Source of the DNA: Actinomycetaceae bacterium | Lineage (GTDB): Bacteria; Actinomycetota; Actinomycetes; Actinomycetales; Actinomycetaceae | Direction of reading: 5' to 3' | Assembly (NCBI GenBank): GCA_030537795.1 | Contig: JAUNVE010000005.1 | Coordinates: 1,028-65,027, forward strand | Length of the DNA: 64,000 bases | Notes under the pieces: model-generated | Seen by the model: the letters and a program-made list of their open reading frames with translations, nothing else | What the model was told of the DNA's origin: nothing | Databases searched by the model: none | Translations under genes and position numbers: made by a program | Shown here: positions 8,020 to 17,567 of the stretch, one piece after another | Layout of the letters: each line of letters starts with the position of its first letter | Numbering within the stretch: the first letter of the stretch is position 1

Positions 8020-11000
8020 TTATTCGTCTGCCTCACCACCGTCGCCGCCGGCGGCCCCTTCTTCAGCGGTAAGCTCCGGCTCGATATCCGGGGACTCCGC
8101 ATCGATCTGGTTTTGCAAACGGAATGCGTCCTCCAATGCCTTTTGGAGGCTCTCTTGCTGTTGCCCGTAGACGGTCCAGTCGCCTTCCTTAAGGGCTTCG
8201 TCTGCACCAACCATGGCATCTCGAGCACGCTGCAACGCAGCTGTTAACTGCTGTTCCAGCGTAGTTTCTTCTTCGGGTTTACCATCATCAGACGAATCTG
8301 AGGTTCCAGCCCCTTCGGCGAGTTCAGCGGCCGAATCTCCCTTAAAGGTTTGGTCAAGAGCGCCCTCCAGCGTGTCGGAGAAACCTACCGAGTCACCAAA
8401 GGCTGTCAAGACCTTCCGCAATACCGGATATTTCGTTGACCCCGTACCTTGGAGATAGACCGGTTGCACGTAGAGCAACCCCCCGCCCACCGGAAGCGTG
8501 AGGAGATTACCACGAATCACTTCGGAACCTTCTTGGTCCATCAAGTTGAGTTCGCGGGCAATGCTGGAGTTCGCGTCGAAGTTATTCTGAACCTGACCCG
8601 GTCCAGGAACCGTAGTCGATGACGGAAGTGCCAGCAGTCGCAACTGCCCGTATCCTTCGCGAATCTTACCGGGCTCCGACCCGGTTTCAGAGTCCACGGC
8701 AAGGAATCCCGCCATTGGCTCTCGATCATCGCGACCACCGGGCACAAACACCGACGTGAGGGAGAATTCCGCGGTCTCCTGCCCCGGCATCTGCATGGTC
8801 AGATAATACGGGGGTTGATCCGGCCCCTTTTGCGTCGTCGCATCAATGTTGGAGGTCGGGTTTTCCGACAGTCTCCAACGGTCGCCACCGGTGTAGAAGT
8901 TCTCGGCCTTCGTCACGTGATAGGCAGCCAGCAAGGAACGCTGTACCTTGAATAGGTCCTGCGGGTAGCGCATATGTGCCATTAGATCGCCAGAAATTTC
9001 GGATAGAGGTTTAACCTGTTCGGGGAAAGCCTTCATCCATGACTGCAGAATCGGATCTTCCTCATCCCACTGATACAGGTTAATTGACCCGTCATAGGCA
9101 TCCACCACTGCCTTCACCGAATTACGCATGTAATTGATGTCCTCGGTGGCAGCGAACTGCTGTGTATTGGCGCTTGATGCGTCGATGGTTGCTTCCGCTA
9201 CGTTGAGGTGCTGCGAGTACGGATAGTGGTTCGACGTCGTGTATCCATCAACAATCCACACGAGGCGCTTAGGAGTAGACGGATCCCCATCCATGTCGAC
9301 CACCGCCGGATACGGCCTGCGATCAAGCGTCAAATAAGGGGCGATTTTGGCTACTCGTAATGCCGGGTCGCGGTCATACAGAATCTGTGATTCAGGGTTG
9401 ATCTGCGATGCGAAGAAAATATTTGTCGACTGGAACTTGATGGCAAAGAGTAACTTATTGAATAGCGTACCGATTGACGGGCCACCATTTCCTTCAAAGG
9501 TAGTCGGTACCTGGCCATCGGATTCTTCATCGGGGTAATCAAGCTCCATCGGTGGCGTCCCTTCCGGAGCGCCCACAATGGAATATTCTGGGGATTCAGG
9601 CGAAAAGTACACGCGCTGCTCATAGTCCCCCATGTCGCCGCTAGAAGGGATTCCCTGTTCCCACCAGGCCGGCTCACCCTTAGAATCAACACGGTTACCG
9701 TAGGCCGCAACGATGCCATATCCGTGGGTGAAAATGGTGTGGCGATTGACCCAGTTTTGTTCGTTTTCGTCAAGCCCCTCGAGGTTTAGTTCGCGCACAC
9801 CAATGACGGTGTCACGCTTAACACCATCGATCTCATAGCGGTCGACATTGAGTTGGTTGTCAAACGTGTAGTAGGCACGAGACTGCTTTAACTGTTTGAC
9901 CGTCGGTGCAATAACATCAGGGTCGATGAGGCGAATCTGTTGGGTTGAAGCCGCGTCATCGCGCAGCTGCCCCGGGGCAGTCTGTGTCCGCGCGGTATAC
10001 GTTTGGCTCTCCACGTCCTCCAACCCGTAAGCCGCAAGGGTGGCATCAATATTGCGCTGAATATACGGCGCCTCCATAGCCAGCTCATTGGGACGAACCT
10101 TGAACTGCTGAATGAGGGCGGGGTAGGCAATACCGAAGACCAAAGCGGAAACAACCGTGACCGCCACTCCGGCGGCTGGCAAGTGCCACGTACCCTTGAA
10201 AGCCGCGATAAGGAATAGGACAGCCACAATTACGGACACCGCCGCCAGAATCGACTGAGCGGGGATGCTGGCATGGACCTGCGTGTACATGGCGCCATCG
10301 ATGCGCCCTCCACTTTCGGTCAGCAGAATATAACGCGTGAGGAAATAGCGTAGCGCTACCACCGCTGACAAAATCGTAGCCAAGATACCGATTTGGCGGC
10401 GAGCACGTGACGTTACCCGTAAACGCGGCGCTAGGCTGATACCGCCGTAAAGGTAATGCACCACAATCGATGCGATGAGGCTGAATACGAATACTGTGGT
10501 CAGCAGTGAAATAATCATCTGCAAGATCGGTAGCGTAAATACGTAAAAACCGACGTCGAATCCGAAATGTGGGTCGACGGTACCGAACTTAGTGCGATTG
10601 ATCCACAGCAGAATCCTGCGCCAATCGACCGCCAGCCCGAGACCGGTAAAAAGACCGAGCCCCAACGGAACGCCCCAAAAGATGAGGCGACGCAGCGGTT
10701 CCAGAGCCTGCTGATATTCGCGGACATTGGCTCCCAAGCTATGCCCTCGACCCTGCGGGCGTTTCTTATACGCCCAGTTCATGTTAAGCCCCACGATGGT
10801 GGCATTAGCGACAGTGGCAATGATGACGATGGCGGCAATAGAGCCCCACTTAGTCCACAGCACGCGTTGCGATTCAAGCTGGTTGTACCACAGTACTTCT
10901 GTCCACAGATCAGAGGCCAAGTAAATCACAATGGCTAGCGCAGCGATTGCGAAAATCGTTATTCGAAGTGGAGTTATTCCTTTTGATTTGCGCGCAGGAC

Positions 11001-11055
11001 GTTTCGGGCCCTTGCGTGGCGGTTCAGGGAATCCGGGGAACGGGAAACTGGTCAC
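8020..11055 (-). CDS. UPF0182-family large membrane protein
   Basis: A 1011 aa actinobacterial conserved membrane protein of unknown function. After a basic Pro-rich N-terminus there are about seven transmembrane helices within residues 28-310, then a large extracytoplasmic domain, and a very acidic Gly/Glu/Asp tail (last 110 residues). The start is GTG 11055 with AAAGG upstream. It heads away from the PPA1309 gene. Its neighbours (PPA1309 protein, YlbL protease, DUF2342 protease) are the usual ones in this phylum, hinting at an envelope role, but no activity is known. Confidence 0.93.
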   Translation of the reverse strand: MTSFPFPGFPEPPRKGPKRPARKSKGITPLRITIFAIAALAIVIYLASDLWTEVLWYNQLESQRVLWTKWGSIAAIVIIATVANATIVGLNMNWAYKKRPQGRGHSLGANVREYQQALEPLRRLIFWGVPLGLGLFTGLGLAVDWRRILLWINRTKFGTVDPHFGFDVGFYVFTLPILQMIISLLTTVFVFSLIASIVVHYLYGGISLAPRLRVTSRARRQIGILATILSAVVALRYFLTRYILLTESGGRIDGAMYTQVHASIPAQSILAAVSVIVAVLFLIAAFKGTWHLPAAGVAVTVVSALVFGIAYPALIQQFKVRPNELAMEAPYIQRNIDATLAAYGLEDVESQTYTARTQTAPGQLRDDAASTQQIRLIDPDVIAPTVKQLKQSRAYYTFDNQLNVDRYEIDGVKRDTVIGVRELNLEGLDENEQNWVNRHTIFTHGYGIVAAYGNRVDSKGEPAWWEQGIPSSGDMGDYEQRVYFSPESPEYSIVGAPEGTPPMELDYPDEESDGQVPTTFEGNGGPSIGTLFNKLLFAIKFQSTNIFFASQINPESQILYDRDPALRVAKIAPYLTLDRRPYPAVVDMDGDPSTPKRLVWIVDGYTTSNHYPYSQHLNVAEATIDASSANTQQFAATEDINYMRNSVKAVVDAYDGSINLYQWDEEDPILQSWMKAFPEQVKPLSEISGDLMAHMRYPQDLFKVQRSLLAAYHVTKAENFYTGGDRWRLSENPTSNIDATTQKGPDQPPYYLTMQMPGQETAEFSLTSVFVPGGRDDREPMAGFLAVDSETGSEPGKIREGYGQLRLLALPSSTTVPGPGQVQNNFDANSSIARELNLMDQEGSEVIRGNLLTLPVGGGLLYVQPVYLQGTGSTKYPVLRKVLTAFGDSVGFSDTLEGALDQTFKGDSAAELAEGAGTSDSSDDGKPEEETTLEQQLTAALQRARDAMVGADEALKEGDWTVYGQQQESLQKALEDAFRLQNQIDAESPDIEPELTAEEGAAGGDGGEADE

Positions 11056-11142
11056 ATTACGCCTTTCGCGTTTTCGTCAACATGTCGATGACCTTAGTCT
11101 ATCGAGTGGAATGCAATAAGCCACCTGAGAGACAATACGGAT

Positions 11143-11763
11143 ATGCATGCACAATCTTCTGTTCCTTCTGACACTGAAATCGCGCTCGCACACTCAGTTA
11201 TCGACATTGAAAAGTCCGCTTCAAGCCTGGGCTGGGATCGCGCTTCGACGGTATACGCCCTCGTCCCCACACGCGACTTGCTGGAACTCGATGACTTACC
11301 GACCGATATGCGCGAACACCTGCGCGCTCAATGGAATGGTTCTGATGCCGCTCTGACAGCGATTATCCAGGAAGATTTACCGGGAACCGATTTAGAAGAG
11401 ACTCTTGCCCAACTGGGGTGGCCCCAATCAGTCACGGGGGCGGCGGTGTGCACCGAGCGGGTAATGGTGCCTCCACACGTGCAGGAAAGCGCACCGGAAG
11501 ACCCCGTTGACGCAATGGAATACTTTGCTTCACACCCCGAACGAGACGATGTCCGCATCGTTGCGGCCGTTATGCGCACCGGCGAAAGCTGGTGCGCCGT
11601 ACGTACCCGCTCCCACGACAGCGAAGAACAAGTTGCCCAGGGGTCAAATCTGGTACCGGGTCTGACCGATGCGCTCCTGATGACTTTCGCGCCGGCAGAT
11701 GAACGCATCGCGTCCACCGGTTGCGGAAACTGCAATTGCGGGTCAAACGGTTGCGGTAGCTAA
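11143..11763 (+). CDS. PPA1309-family protein with a Gly/Cys-rich C-terminal tail
   Basis: 206 aa soluble protein of the actinobacterial PPA1309 family (ITAIIQEDLP..LAQLGWPQSVTGAAVCTERVMVPP, then HPERDDVRIVAAVMRTGESWCAVRTR and LVPGLTDALLMTF). Function unknown. Odd point: after the family domain the protein ends in GCGNCNCGSNGCGS (residues 193-206) with four cysteines, at 194, 197, 199 and 204. Such a tail could bind metal, or be a substrate for heterocyclisation by the ThiF-like protein encoded at 14594. GACAAT lies exactly six bases before ATG 11143, one base from the TANNNT leaderless pattern. Confidence 0.88.
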   Translation: MHAQSSVPSDTEIALAHSVIDIEKSASSLGWDRASTVYALVPTRDLLELDDLPTDMREHLRAQWNGSDAALTAIIQEDLPGTDLEETLAQLGWPQSVTGAAVCTERVMVPPHVQESAPEDPVDAMEYFASHPERDDVRIVAAVMRTGESWCAVRTRSHDSEEQVAQGSNLVPGLTDALLMTFAPADERIASTGCGNCNCGSNGCGS

Positions 11764-11790
11764 CTTCCGCCCGCGCAAAGGCAAACGTCG

Positions 11791-12960
11791 CTATTGAGCG
11801 TCGAGGGCGTCCTGGCAGGTCGGGTGGTTAACTGTGCCCCCGGACCGGATCGATGCTAACGCATCCCGAGCCTCCTCCAGTGTCGATACCGGCCAGACCT
11901 GGAGTCCCGACGGAATATTTCCAACTACCTCATCACAATTGGAACGCGGCGCCAAGAACCACTGCGCTCCATCACGTTGGGCGCCGTACATTTTCTGTTT
12001 TATGCCACCAATGGGTTGAACTTCTCCGTCATACCCAATGGCCCCGGTGCCTGCGACAATGGCCCCGCCGGTCGTTTTCCCTCCGGTCAGATGGTCGATA
12101 ATGCCGAGGGCGAAAATTGTTCCCGCCGACGGTCCGCCAACGTCTTCCAGATGGATTGTCACCGGAAACGGTAGCGTGACATCTGCCGTCAAATAAATGC
12201 CGAACTTTGATCCGACGAAATCTATAGGTGGATCTTCCGGCTGATAAGTCTCAAAGGTGATGGCCTCTTCGGCATTATTGCGCGACAGGATCATAGTGAC
12301 TTCAGTCCCCGGGTCGAGTTCGCGCGCCAAGGAAAACGGAAGCGAGGCTCGATTGGCTTCGTGACGGACTCCATCCGGCGTAATTATGGCGCGCAGAATG
12401 TCGCCATCTTCAACCAGCCCTTCCGCATTGGAACCGGCCACTGCACCGTGCAAGGTGATGGTTGCGGGGACATCGTAATCGAGTTCTTCCAAGGCGGCGG
12501 CAGCGGCGGTTGACTGCGAGGCCGTCATCTGCTGCATCGACCATTCTTCCAACTGTTCACGGGTAACGTCCTGGGGGTAAATATCGCTCTCTTTAATAAT
12601 CGTCGAATCTGCCGCGAACCAGGCGGCAATTAGTTGCGCGAGGGATACGTGCGACCCCGGGCCGCCATAGCTGGTAACCGTCACCATTCGCAGTTCTCCA
12701 GCAGAGGACTCCGTATTATCGGAGGAGTCAATCTCGATCATCGGCGTTCCTGCTTGCGAAGCGAGAACGTCGTAGGTTGGCCCCGGTTTCTCAATGACAT
12801 AGGGCATAGGAATCGCCAGGAGGACGATGAGAACAATGACAATCGTCACGACAACAGCTATCAGCGGACGCCACGTTTTACGTTGTGAGGTATCTGCCTG
12901 CAAATTAATGGGGGAATGCTGACTCGCCGGTTGCGTAACGGAATCATCTAATGTGTGCAC
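11791..12960 (-). CDS. YlbL-type membrane-anchored PDZ / Lon-like (S16) serine protease
   Basis: One N-terminal transmembrane helix (AVVVTIVIVLIVLLAIPM), an extracytoplasmic PDZ domain (GAVAGSNAEGLVEDGDILRAI) and a Lon-type S16 protease domain. The catalytic Ser is in GPSAG (268 from this start) and the Lys in GGIKQK (311). It probably degrades or processes envelope proteins. The frame is open to GTG 13029, but that would leave 33 bases to the divergent gene; GTG 12960 leaves a normal gap and has CACAAT six bases upstream, though AGGGGA abuts the codon. The start is therefore uncertain. It converges with the PPA1309 gene, 27 bases apart. Confidence 0.9.
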   Translation of the reverse strand: MHTLDDSVTQPASQHSPINLQADTSQRKTWRPLIAVVVTIVIVLIVLLAIPMPYVIEKPGPTYDVLASQAGTPMIEIDSSDNTESSAGELRMVTVTSYGGPGSHVSLAQLIAAWFAADSTIIKESDIYPQDVTREQLEEWSMQQMTASQSTAAAAALEELDYDVPATITLHGAVAGSNAEGLVEDGDILRAIITPDGVRHEANRASLPFSLARELDPGTEVTMILSRNNAEEAITFETYQPEDPPIDFVGSKFGIYLTADVTLPFPVTIHLEDVGGPSAGTIFALGIIDHLTGGKTTGGAIVAGTGAIGYDGEVQPIGGIKQKMYGAQRDGAQWFLAPRSNCDEVVGNIPSGLQVWPVSTLEEARDALASIRSGGTVNHPTCQDALDAQ

Positions 12961-13050
12961 TCCCCTATTGTGATGAAACAGAACCAGTTTTTCCAGCTCG
13001 CCAAAAGCGAGTCTCATGTGCCTGTTCACGCATCAGCGGACATAACGCGG

Positions 13051-13056
13051 TAACTT
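13051..13056 (+). promoter_or_regulatory. -10 box TAACTT of a leaderless promoter
   Basis: TAACTT lies exactly six bases before ATG 13063, so transcription should begin at or next to the start codon. A weak AGGG within the six bases could serve as an alternative ribosome site. Confidence 0.5.
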
Positions 13057-13062
13057 AGGGAT

Positions 13063-14496
13063 ATGAGCGAAAATGAATCCTCCGGTTGGGAAGAGCTACT
13101 ACGGAACTTATTGGGGGCTGAGGCCGCCGAAGAAATGATTCGAGCCATGCGGGCTCAGGGTATCGATCCGACTACCATGGTGGGGCAGTCGCTTCCTTCA
13201 AATCCGGTTGCAATGCAGTCCATGATGAGGCAGATGCGATATCTCATGGATTCTAATGAAGGGCCAATTAACTGGCGTATTGCGCATGACATTGCCCATC
13301 AAAAAGCCTGGGGGGAAGCGGATCCGAAGATAAGTTCCAGCGAAGGGCAACGCATTCGTCAAGCCCTGCAGGTGGCAGACTTGTGGCTCGATGCGGCAAC
13401 GGAACTTGACCCCAGTCCAGGCAATCGGCATGCCTGGCGGCGTACCGACTGGTTAGATGAAACTCTCGATGTGTGGAAACTGATGGTAGAGCCGGTAGCC
13501 ATCAACGCTGCTCGCGCCCTGTCGGAGACTCTGACTGAACAAATGAACGATATGTCGAATGCCGGAATAGGTGATCTGCCACCTGGTTTGGAACAGCTAT
13601 TGGGGCAGGCCCAACCGATGATGGAGAAGATGTCGGCAGTCGTTTTTGGATCACAAATCGGCCAAGCACTGGGAGCACTCGCACTCGAAGCTTACGGGTC
13701 CACCGACGTTGGTTTACCTCTAGGAAAAGACTCCATGACTGCACTGGTCGCGCCCAATATTGATAGTTTCGCTGACGGTTTCGATATTCCAGCCGAAGAA
13801 GTCAATCAATTTCTTGCGCTTCGTGAAACAGCGCACGCCCGCCTGTTTCATGCGGTTCCGTGGCTTCGACCAGAGATGCTGGGAGCCATCCAAAGCTACA
13901 GCGCTGAAATACGTATTAATACCGATGCTATGCGTGATGCTGCCGCCGGTATCGACCCGATGGATACCGATGCTCTGCAGAACGCATTATCGGGACAAAT
14001 TTTTGGCTCCGATCCCACCCCCAGTCAAGAAAAAGCTCTCAATCGGTTAGAAACTCTGCTGGCCCTCGTAGAAGGGTGGGTGGATACGGTAACCCACAAT
14101 GCGGGACGCGCTTATCTTCCCCATCTAGAGCAGATGCGGGAAATCATGCGTCGACGTCGTATCAACGGCGGCCCGGCCGAACAGATGCTAGCTACTCTCA
14201 TTGGACTTCAGTTGCGTCCTCGCCAAGCCCGCAATGCGGCACGACTATGGCAGGTGGTGGGAGCAGAACGCGGAGTTGCCGAACGCGATGCGTTGTGGAG
14301 TCATCCAGATCTTGCCCCCACCTCCGATGAACTCGCTTCCCCCGATGATTTTCTTAATAACCGAGACCAGCGAGCCCAGGAGGAGGCCGATATCGATGCG
14401 GCTTTGGATCAAATGCTCGACGGAACTCTCGGCTGGGCGGAAGGTTTACACCCCGGTCAGGATTCCGAAGGCGATGCACAATCCGATGTGGACTGA
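13063..14496 (+). CDS. DUF2342 zinc-dependent metalloprotease-like protein
   Basis: 477 aa member of the actinobacterial DUF2342 / 'F420-associated hydrolase' family with a zincin-like core. The helix RETAHARLFHAVPWL near residues 253-267 carries the metal-binding pattern and FGSQIGQALGALALEAYGSTDVGLPL is the other hallmark. The C-terminus is acidic and ends in an Asp-rich tail. Peptidase activity is inferred from fold, not shown. It lies divergent from the YlbL protease and 97 bases before the ThiF-like gene in the same direction, a conserved arrangement. Confidence 0.88.
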   Translation: MSENESSGWEELLRNLLGAEAAEEMIRAMRAQGIDPTTMVGQSLPSNPVAMQSMMRQMRYLMDSNEGPINWRIAHDIAHQKAWGEADPKISSSEGQRIRQALQVADLWLDAATELDPSPGNRHAWRRTDWLDETLDVWKLMVEPVAINAARALSETLTEQMNDMSNAGIGDLPPGLEQLLGQAQPMMEKMSAVVFGSQIGQALGALALEAYGSTDVGLPLGKDSMTALVAPNIDSFADGFDIPAEEVNQFLALRETAHARLFHAVPWLRPEMLGAIQSYSAEIRINTDAMRDAAAGIDPMDTDALQNALSGQIFGSDPTPSQEKALNRLETLLALVEGWVDTVTHNAGRAYLPHLEQMREIMRRRRINGGPAEQMLATLIGLQLRPRQARNAARLWQVVGAERGVAERDALWSHPDLAPTSDELASPDDFLNNRDQRAQEEADIDAALDQMLDGTLGWAEGLHPGQDSEGDAQSDVD

Positions 14497-14593
14497 TGAC
14501 GGACCGGTAGTTATCCACAGGTAGAGGTGTAGCTGTGGCCCTCTTCCGCTTCTTCCTGGCACGCTAGAGGTACTCGACGCCGCGGGAGGAACG

Positions 14594-15520
14594 ATGCAAC
14601 TGCGTACAGGGCTCGCTGTTTTTGACAGATCCGATGCCATCCAAGTCGGCTATGGCCCTCACGCTCATATGCTGACGGGTATAACTGAAAAAGAACGCAC
14701 ACTGTTGGTCCAGCTACGCAAGACACTGCCCAGTTCACAAGCGCGCAGTCGCGGCCGTCGACTCGGTATTGCCCCCGCCCGCCTACAGGCGCTGGAACAT
14801 GAACTGGCGGCCGCAAATCTTCTCCTCGACAATGAGCCGGAAACTTCCGCCCCCGCCACATTGCGCATCACCATCGCTCGCGTAGCCGACCCGCGGCAAT
14901 TCCACTTACTTCGCCCTTTTCTTCTGACACTTCTGCGTCATCCTGCACTGGCTCGCTGCGCTGTCGATATTACCTACCTCGGTGAAGATTTAGGTTCGCA
15001 GCCTCGTCAGTTCATAGCCTCGGATCTTGACGTTGTTTTCAGCTCTTGCGAAAACCCCGACCTAGCGATAGTCGTCTTTGCTCGAGCCCCCTCCACCCCA
15101 TTGATCATGGATTTGGTGATGAGTCACACGCCGTTTCTCACCGTGATTATGGGAGAGGGATACACGGAAATCGGCCCCTACCTCCAACCGGATGCTAGCC
15201 CTTGTTTCCAGTGCATCGATAGCTATTACGGCGATGGCGACGACCAGTGGAACCACATATCAACGCAGTTGAGTGAGCAGCCATTTCCTTCCATCAGCTA
15301 TTCGCTTATGCAGGTCACTGCCCATACTGTGGTAACCGTTCTCACGGGAATTAGAAACGGAAATCCCCCTCCGGTCGGGCTAGTTCATGCGATTGATGAA
15401 AGTCTTATATCCGAACTGTACCGATTTCCACCCCACCCGGATTGCGAGTGCGGTTTCACGCCCGACCAGTGGCTTGACGGATCACAGCTAAAACCTGGGC
15501 GCCGTACCTTTCAAGCTTAG
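14594..15520 (+). CDS. ThiF/E1-like protein with TOMM-cyclodehydratase-type architecture
   Basis: Residues 1-80 resemble the winged-helix RiPP-recognition region of cyclodehydratase partner proteins (FDRSDAIQVGYGPHAHMLTG). The rest is an E1-like fold with a zinc tetrad, C204-x2-C207 (ASPCFQC) and C284-x-C286 (HPDCEC). The glycine-rich ATP motif expected near residue 100-130 is not visible, so it may be a non-adenylating pseudo-E1, as in SagC/LynD partners. Similar genes next to uvrD2 are widespread in actinobacteria, so a housekeeping role is possible. ATG 14594 has GGGAGG. Its last 65 bases overlap the end of uvrD2 head-on. No YcaO gene is in the window. Confidence 0.75.
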   Translation: MQLRTGLAVFDRSDAIQVGYGPHAHMLTGITEKERTLLVQLRKTLPSSQARSRGRRLGIAPARLQALEHELAAANLLLDNEPETSAPATLRITIARVADPRQFHLLRPFLLTLLRHPALARCAVDITYLGEDLGSQPRQFIASDLDVVFSSCENPDLAIVVFARAPSTPLIMDLVMSHTPFLTVIMGEGYTEIGPYLQPDASPCFQCIDSYYGDGDDQWNHISTQLSEQPFPSISYSLMQVTAHTVVTVLTGIRNGNPPPVGLVHAIDESLISELYRFPPHPDCECGFTPDQWLDGSQLKPGRRTFQA

Positions 15521-17486
15521 TCTCTCCCACTCCCGGGACGGTTCCTAGCTGGATAAGTGTACGTGGTTTGACATCTGCTATGGCGTGTAGAACCCGGTCG
15601 GTCATCACCTGATAATCCGAGTACGATAATTCGGTGGCGGTTTGGCTCCTCCACTCGCTTAGGCGGTGGAAAAGCTCAATCGTATCGTGATCCGGTGATT
15701 CCTCCACCGTTTGGGGGCTCGGCTGCGGCTTTGCCTTCACCTCTTGGTCTGGCCACACCGGTGCTAAAAATCGAGAAACAGCCCGCGCACGGGATCGTCC
15801 CGCCCCGCGGAATTTGGCATAGGACAGATGCAGGTGGGTTTTGGCTCGCGTAACCCCCACGTATAACAGCCGTTTTTCCTCCTCCATAGAAGCTCGATCT
15901 TGCGCCAGTGAAATTGGGATCAAGCCATCCGAAAGTCCAACCAGGAACACCGCCTCCCACTCCAGACCTTTGGCGGCGTGCAGCGAGGACAGCGTAACGC
16001 CGTCTACTGCCGGTGCCAGCTGAGTTTCGGCGCGCTCGCGCAGTTCGTCAACAAACTCTGTAAGAGTTAGTGTTTGCCGTTCATAAGCCAGATTAACGAG
16101 GGCGTCGAGATTATCCCAGCGTTCGCGCACAGCTCCCACCGATTGGGGCGGGGTGGGGCTCCATCCCAACTCTGATACCACGGTTTTGACCGCATCTACC
16201 AGCGCTTCTGCGCTGACCGGATGGTCAGCTCCGGAAGTGCGGGCCACCTGCCCTAAAATAACCACGGCGCGGCGAATCTCATCACGCTCAAAGAACTGGG
16301 TGTCACCACGTAGGATAAACCCAATATTCCTGTCCGTGAGTACCTGTTCGAAAACCTCGGACTGCGAGTTCGTTCGGTAGAGAATCGCCATATCTTGTAA
16401 TGCCACCCCGCCGGCTTGCAACTGTTCAATCTTTCGGGCTATAGCGACAGCCTCGGCGTAATCGTCAGCGTAGGTTGTAAACTGCACTACCGGCCCTGAT
16501 TCACGTTGCGATTTGAGATAGACAACTCCGTCAGCTGAACGTGGCTGTCCCAGCGATTGTGTCGGTGTCGCGAGGATTCGGTTGGCAAGCGAGACGATTT
16601 GTGGCGTTGACCGGTAATCACGGTTCAACTGGATTGTACGAGCTCCCGGATGGTAATGCGCAAAATTCACCAGGTAGTGCGGATCGGCTCCCGCAAACGA
16701 ATAAATCGTCTGCGCCACGTCTCCCACGACGCAGATATCATGACGGTCCCCCAACCACAGTTTAAGTAACTCGAATTGCAACGCCGACACATCTTGGAAT
16801 TCGTCGACAACAAAGTTCCGATAGCGAGAACGCACTGTACGAGCGACATCTTCACGCTCGTGCAACATCCCCACCATGAGCAGTAGCACATCCTCAAAAT
16901 CTATGACTCCGCGCTCATCTTTGACATCCTCATATACCGTCAACAGATTTGCCATGGTCGCGGTGTCAAGATCCGCTGGTGGCTGTCGCACAGCGGCGGC
17001 CACGGCACGCGAATAGTTTTCGGCATCAAACATCGATACTTTCGCCCATTCAATTTCGGCCGCAATATCTCGAACCGCCGCCGGGTCAACGTCCAGTCCC
17101 AGACGTGTACAGGCGGCCACTATCAAGGGACCTTTATGTTCAAAAATCGGCGGAACATATCCGCCAACCACGTAGGGCCAAAAATACTTCAATTGCGCTA
17201 ATGCAGCAGCATGGAAGGTCAGTGCGGTAGCTTTCGTCACACCCAAAGTTCGCAGTCGAGCGCGCATCTGCGTAGCCGCACGCGATGTAAACGTGACGGC
17301 CAGAACCGTTGATGGATCGATGGCTCCGGTGGCGGCCCCGTATGCCAACCGATAGGTTATGGCGCGGGTTTTCCCGGTCCCGGCACCGGCCAGGACGGCA
17401 AGTGGGCCGCTCACCTGCAAAGCTACTTCGCGTTGCTCCGGATCAAGAGCCGCAAGTAACTCTTGCGGGTCAACGGTTCGGTTCAC
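15456..17486 (-). CDS. uvrD2: ATP-dependent DNA helicase UvrD2 (SF1, with HRDC domain)
   Basis: Superfamily 1 3'-5' DNA helicase acting in repair. Walker A AGAGTGKT near residue 36, FVVDEFQDVSALQFELL (motif II), QLNRDYRSTPQIV (motif IV), TLSSLHAAKGLEWEAVFLVGL (motif V) and LLYVGVTRAK (motif VI) are all intact. The last 75 residues form an HRDC domain, typical of actinobacterial UvrD2. The frame extends to ATG 17504, but AAGGAGG at 17498-17492 lies inside that extension, five bases before GTG 17486, which is clearly the start (676 aa). The 3' end overlaps the ThiF-like gene. Confidence 0.95.
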   Translation of the reverse strand: MNRTVDPQELLAALDPEQREVALQVSGPLAVLAGAGTGKTRAITYRLAYGAATGAIDPSTVLAVTFTSRAATQMRARLRTLGVTKATALTFHAAALAQLKYFWPYVVGGYVPPIFEHKGPLIVAACTRLGLDVDPAAVRDIAAEIEWAKVSMFDAENYSRAVAAAVRQPPADLDTATMANLLTVYEDVKDERGVIDFEDVLLLMVGMLHEREDVARTVRSRYRNFVVDEFQDVSALQFELLKLWLGDRHDICVVGDVAQTIYSFAGADPHYLVNFAHYHPGARTIQLNRDYRSTPQIVSLANRILATPTQSLGQPRSADGVVYLKSQRESGPVVQFTTYADDYAEAVAIARKIEQLQAGGVALQDMAILYRTNSQSEVFEQVLTDRNIGFILRGDTQFFERDEIRRAVVILGQVARTSGADHPVSAEALVDAVKTVVSELGWSPTPPQSVGAVRERWDNLDALVNLAYERQTLTLTEFVDELRERAETQLAPAVDGVTLSSLHAAKGLEWEAVFLVGLSDGLIPISLAQDRASMEEEKRLLYVGVTRAKTHLHLSYAKFRGAGRSRARAVSRFLAPVWPDQEVKAKPQPSPQTVEESPDHDTIELFHRLSEWRSQTATELSYSDYQVMTDRVLHAIADVKPRTLIQLGTVPGVGETKLERYGAQVLAVIRQATGRA

Positions 17487-17567
17487 TACGCCCTCCTTCC
17501 ACATTCATCGTCCACTGTAGCTATTGTTAAGCATCGATCCGACATCTGACGGTTTCCTGTGGACAAC

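Noticed and set aside
17484..17504. Start of UvrD2 at ATG 17504
   Set aside because: The segment between ATG 17504 and GTG 17486 is the Shine-Dalgarno sequence itself, so translation starts at GTG 17486.
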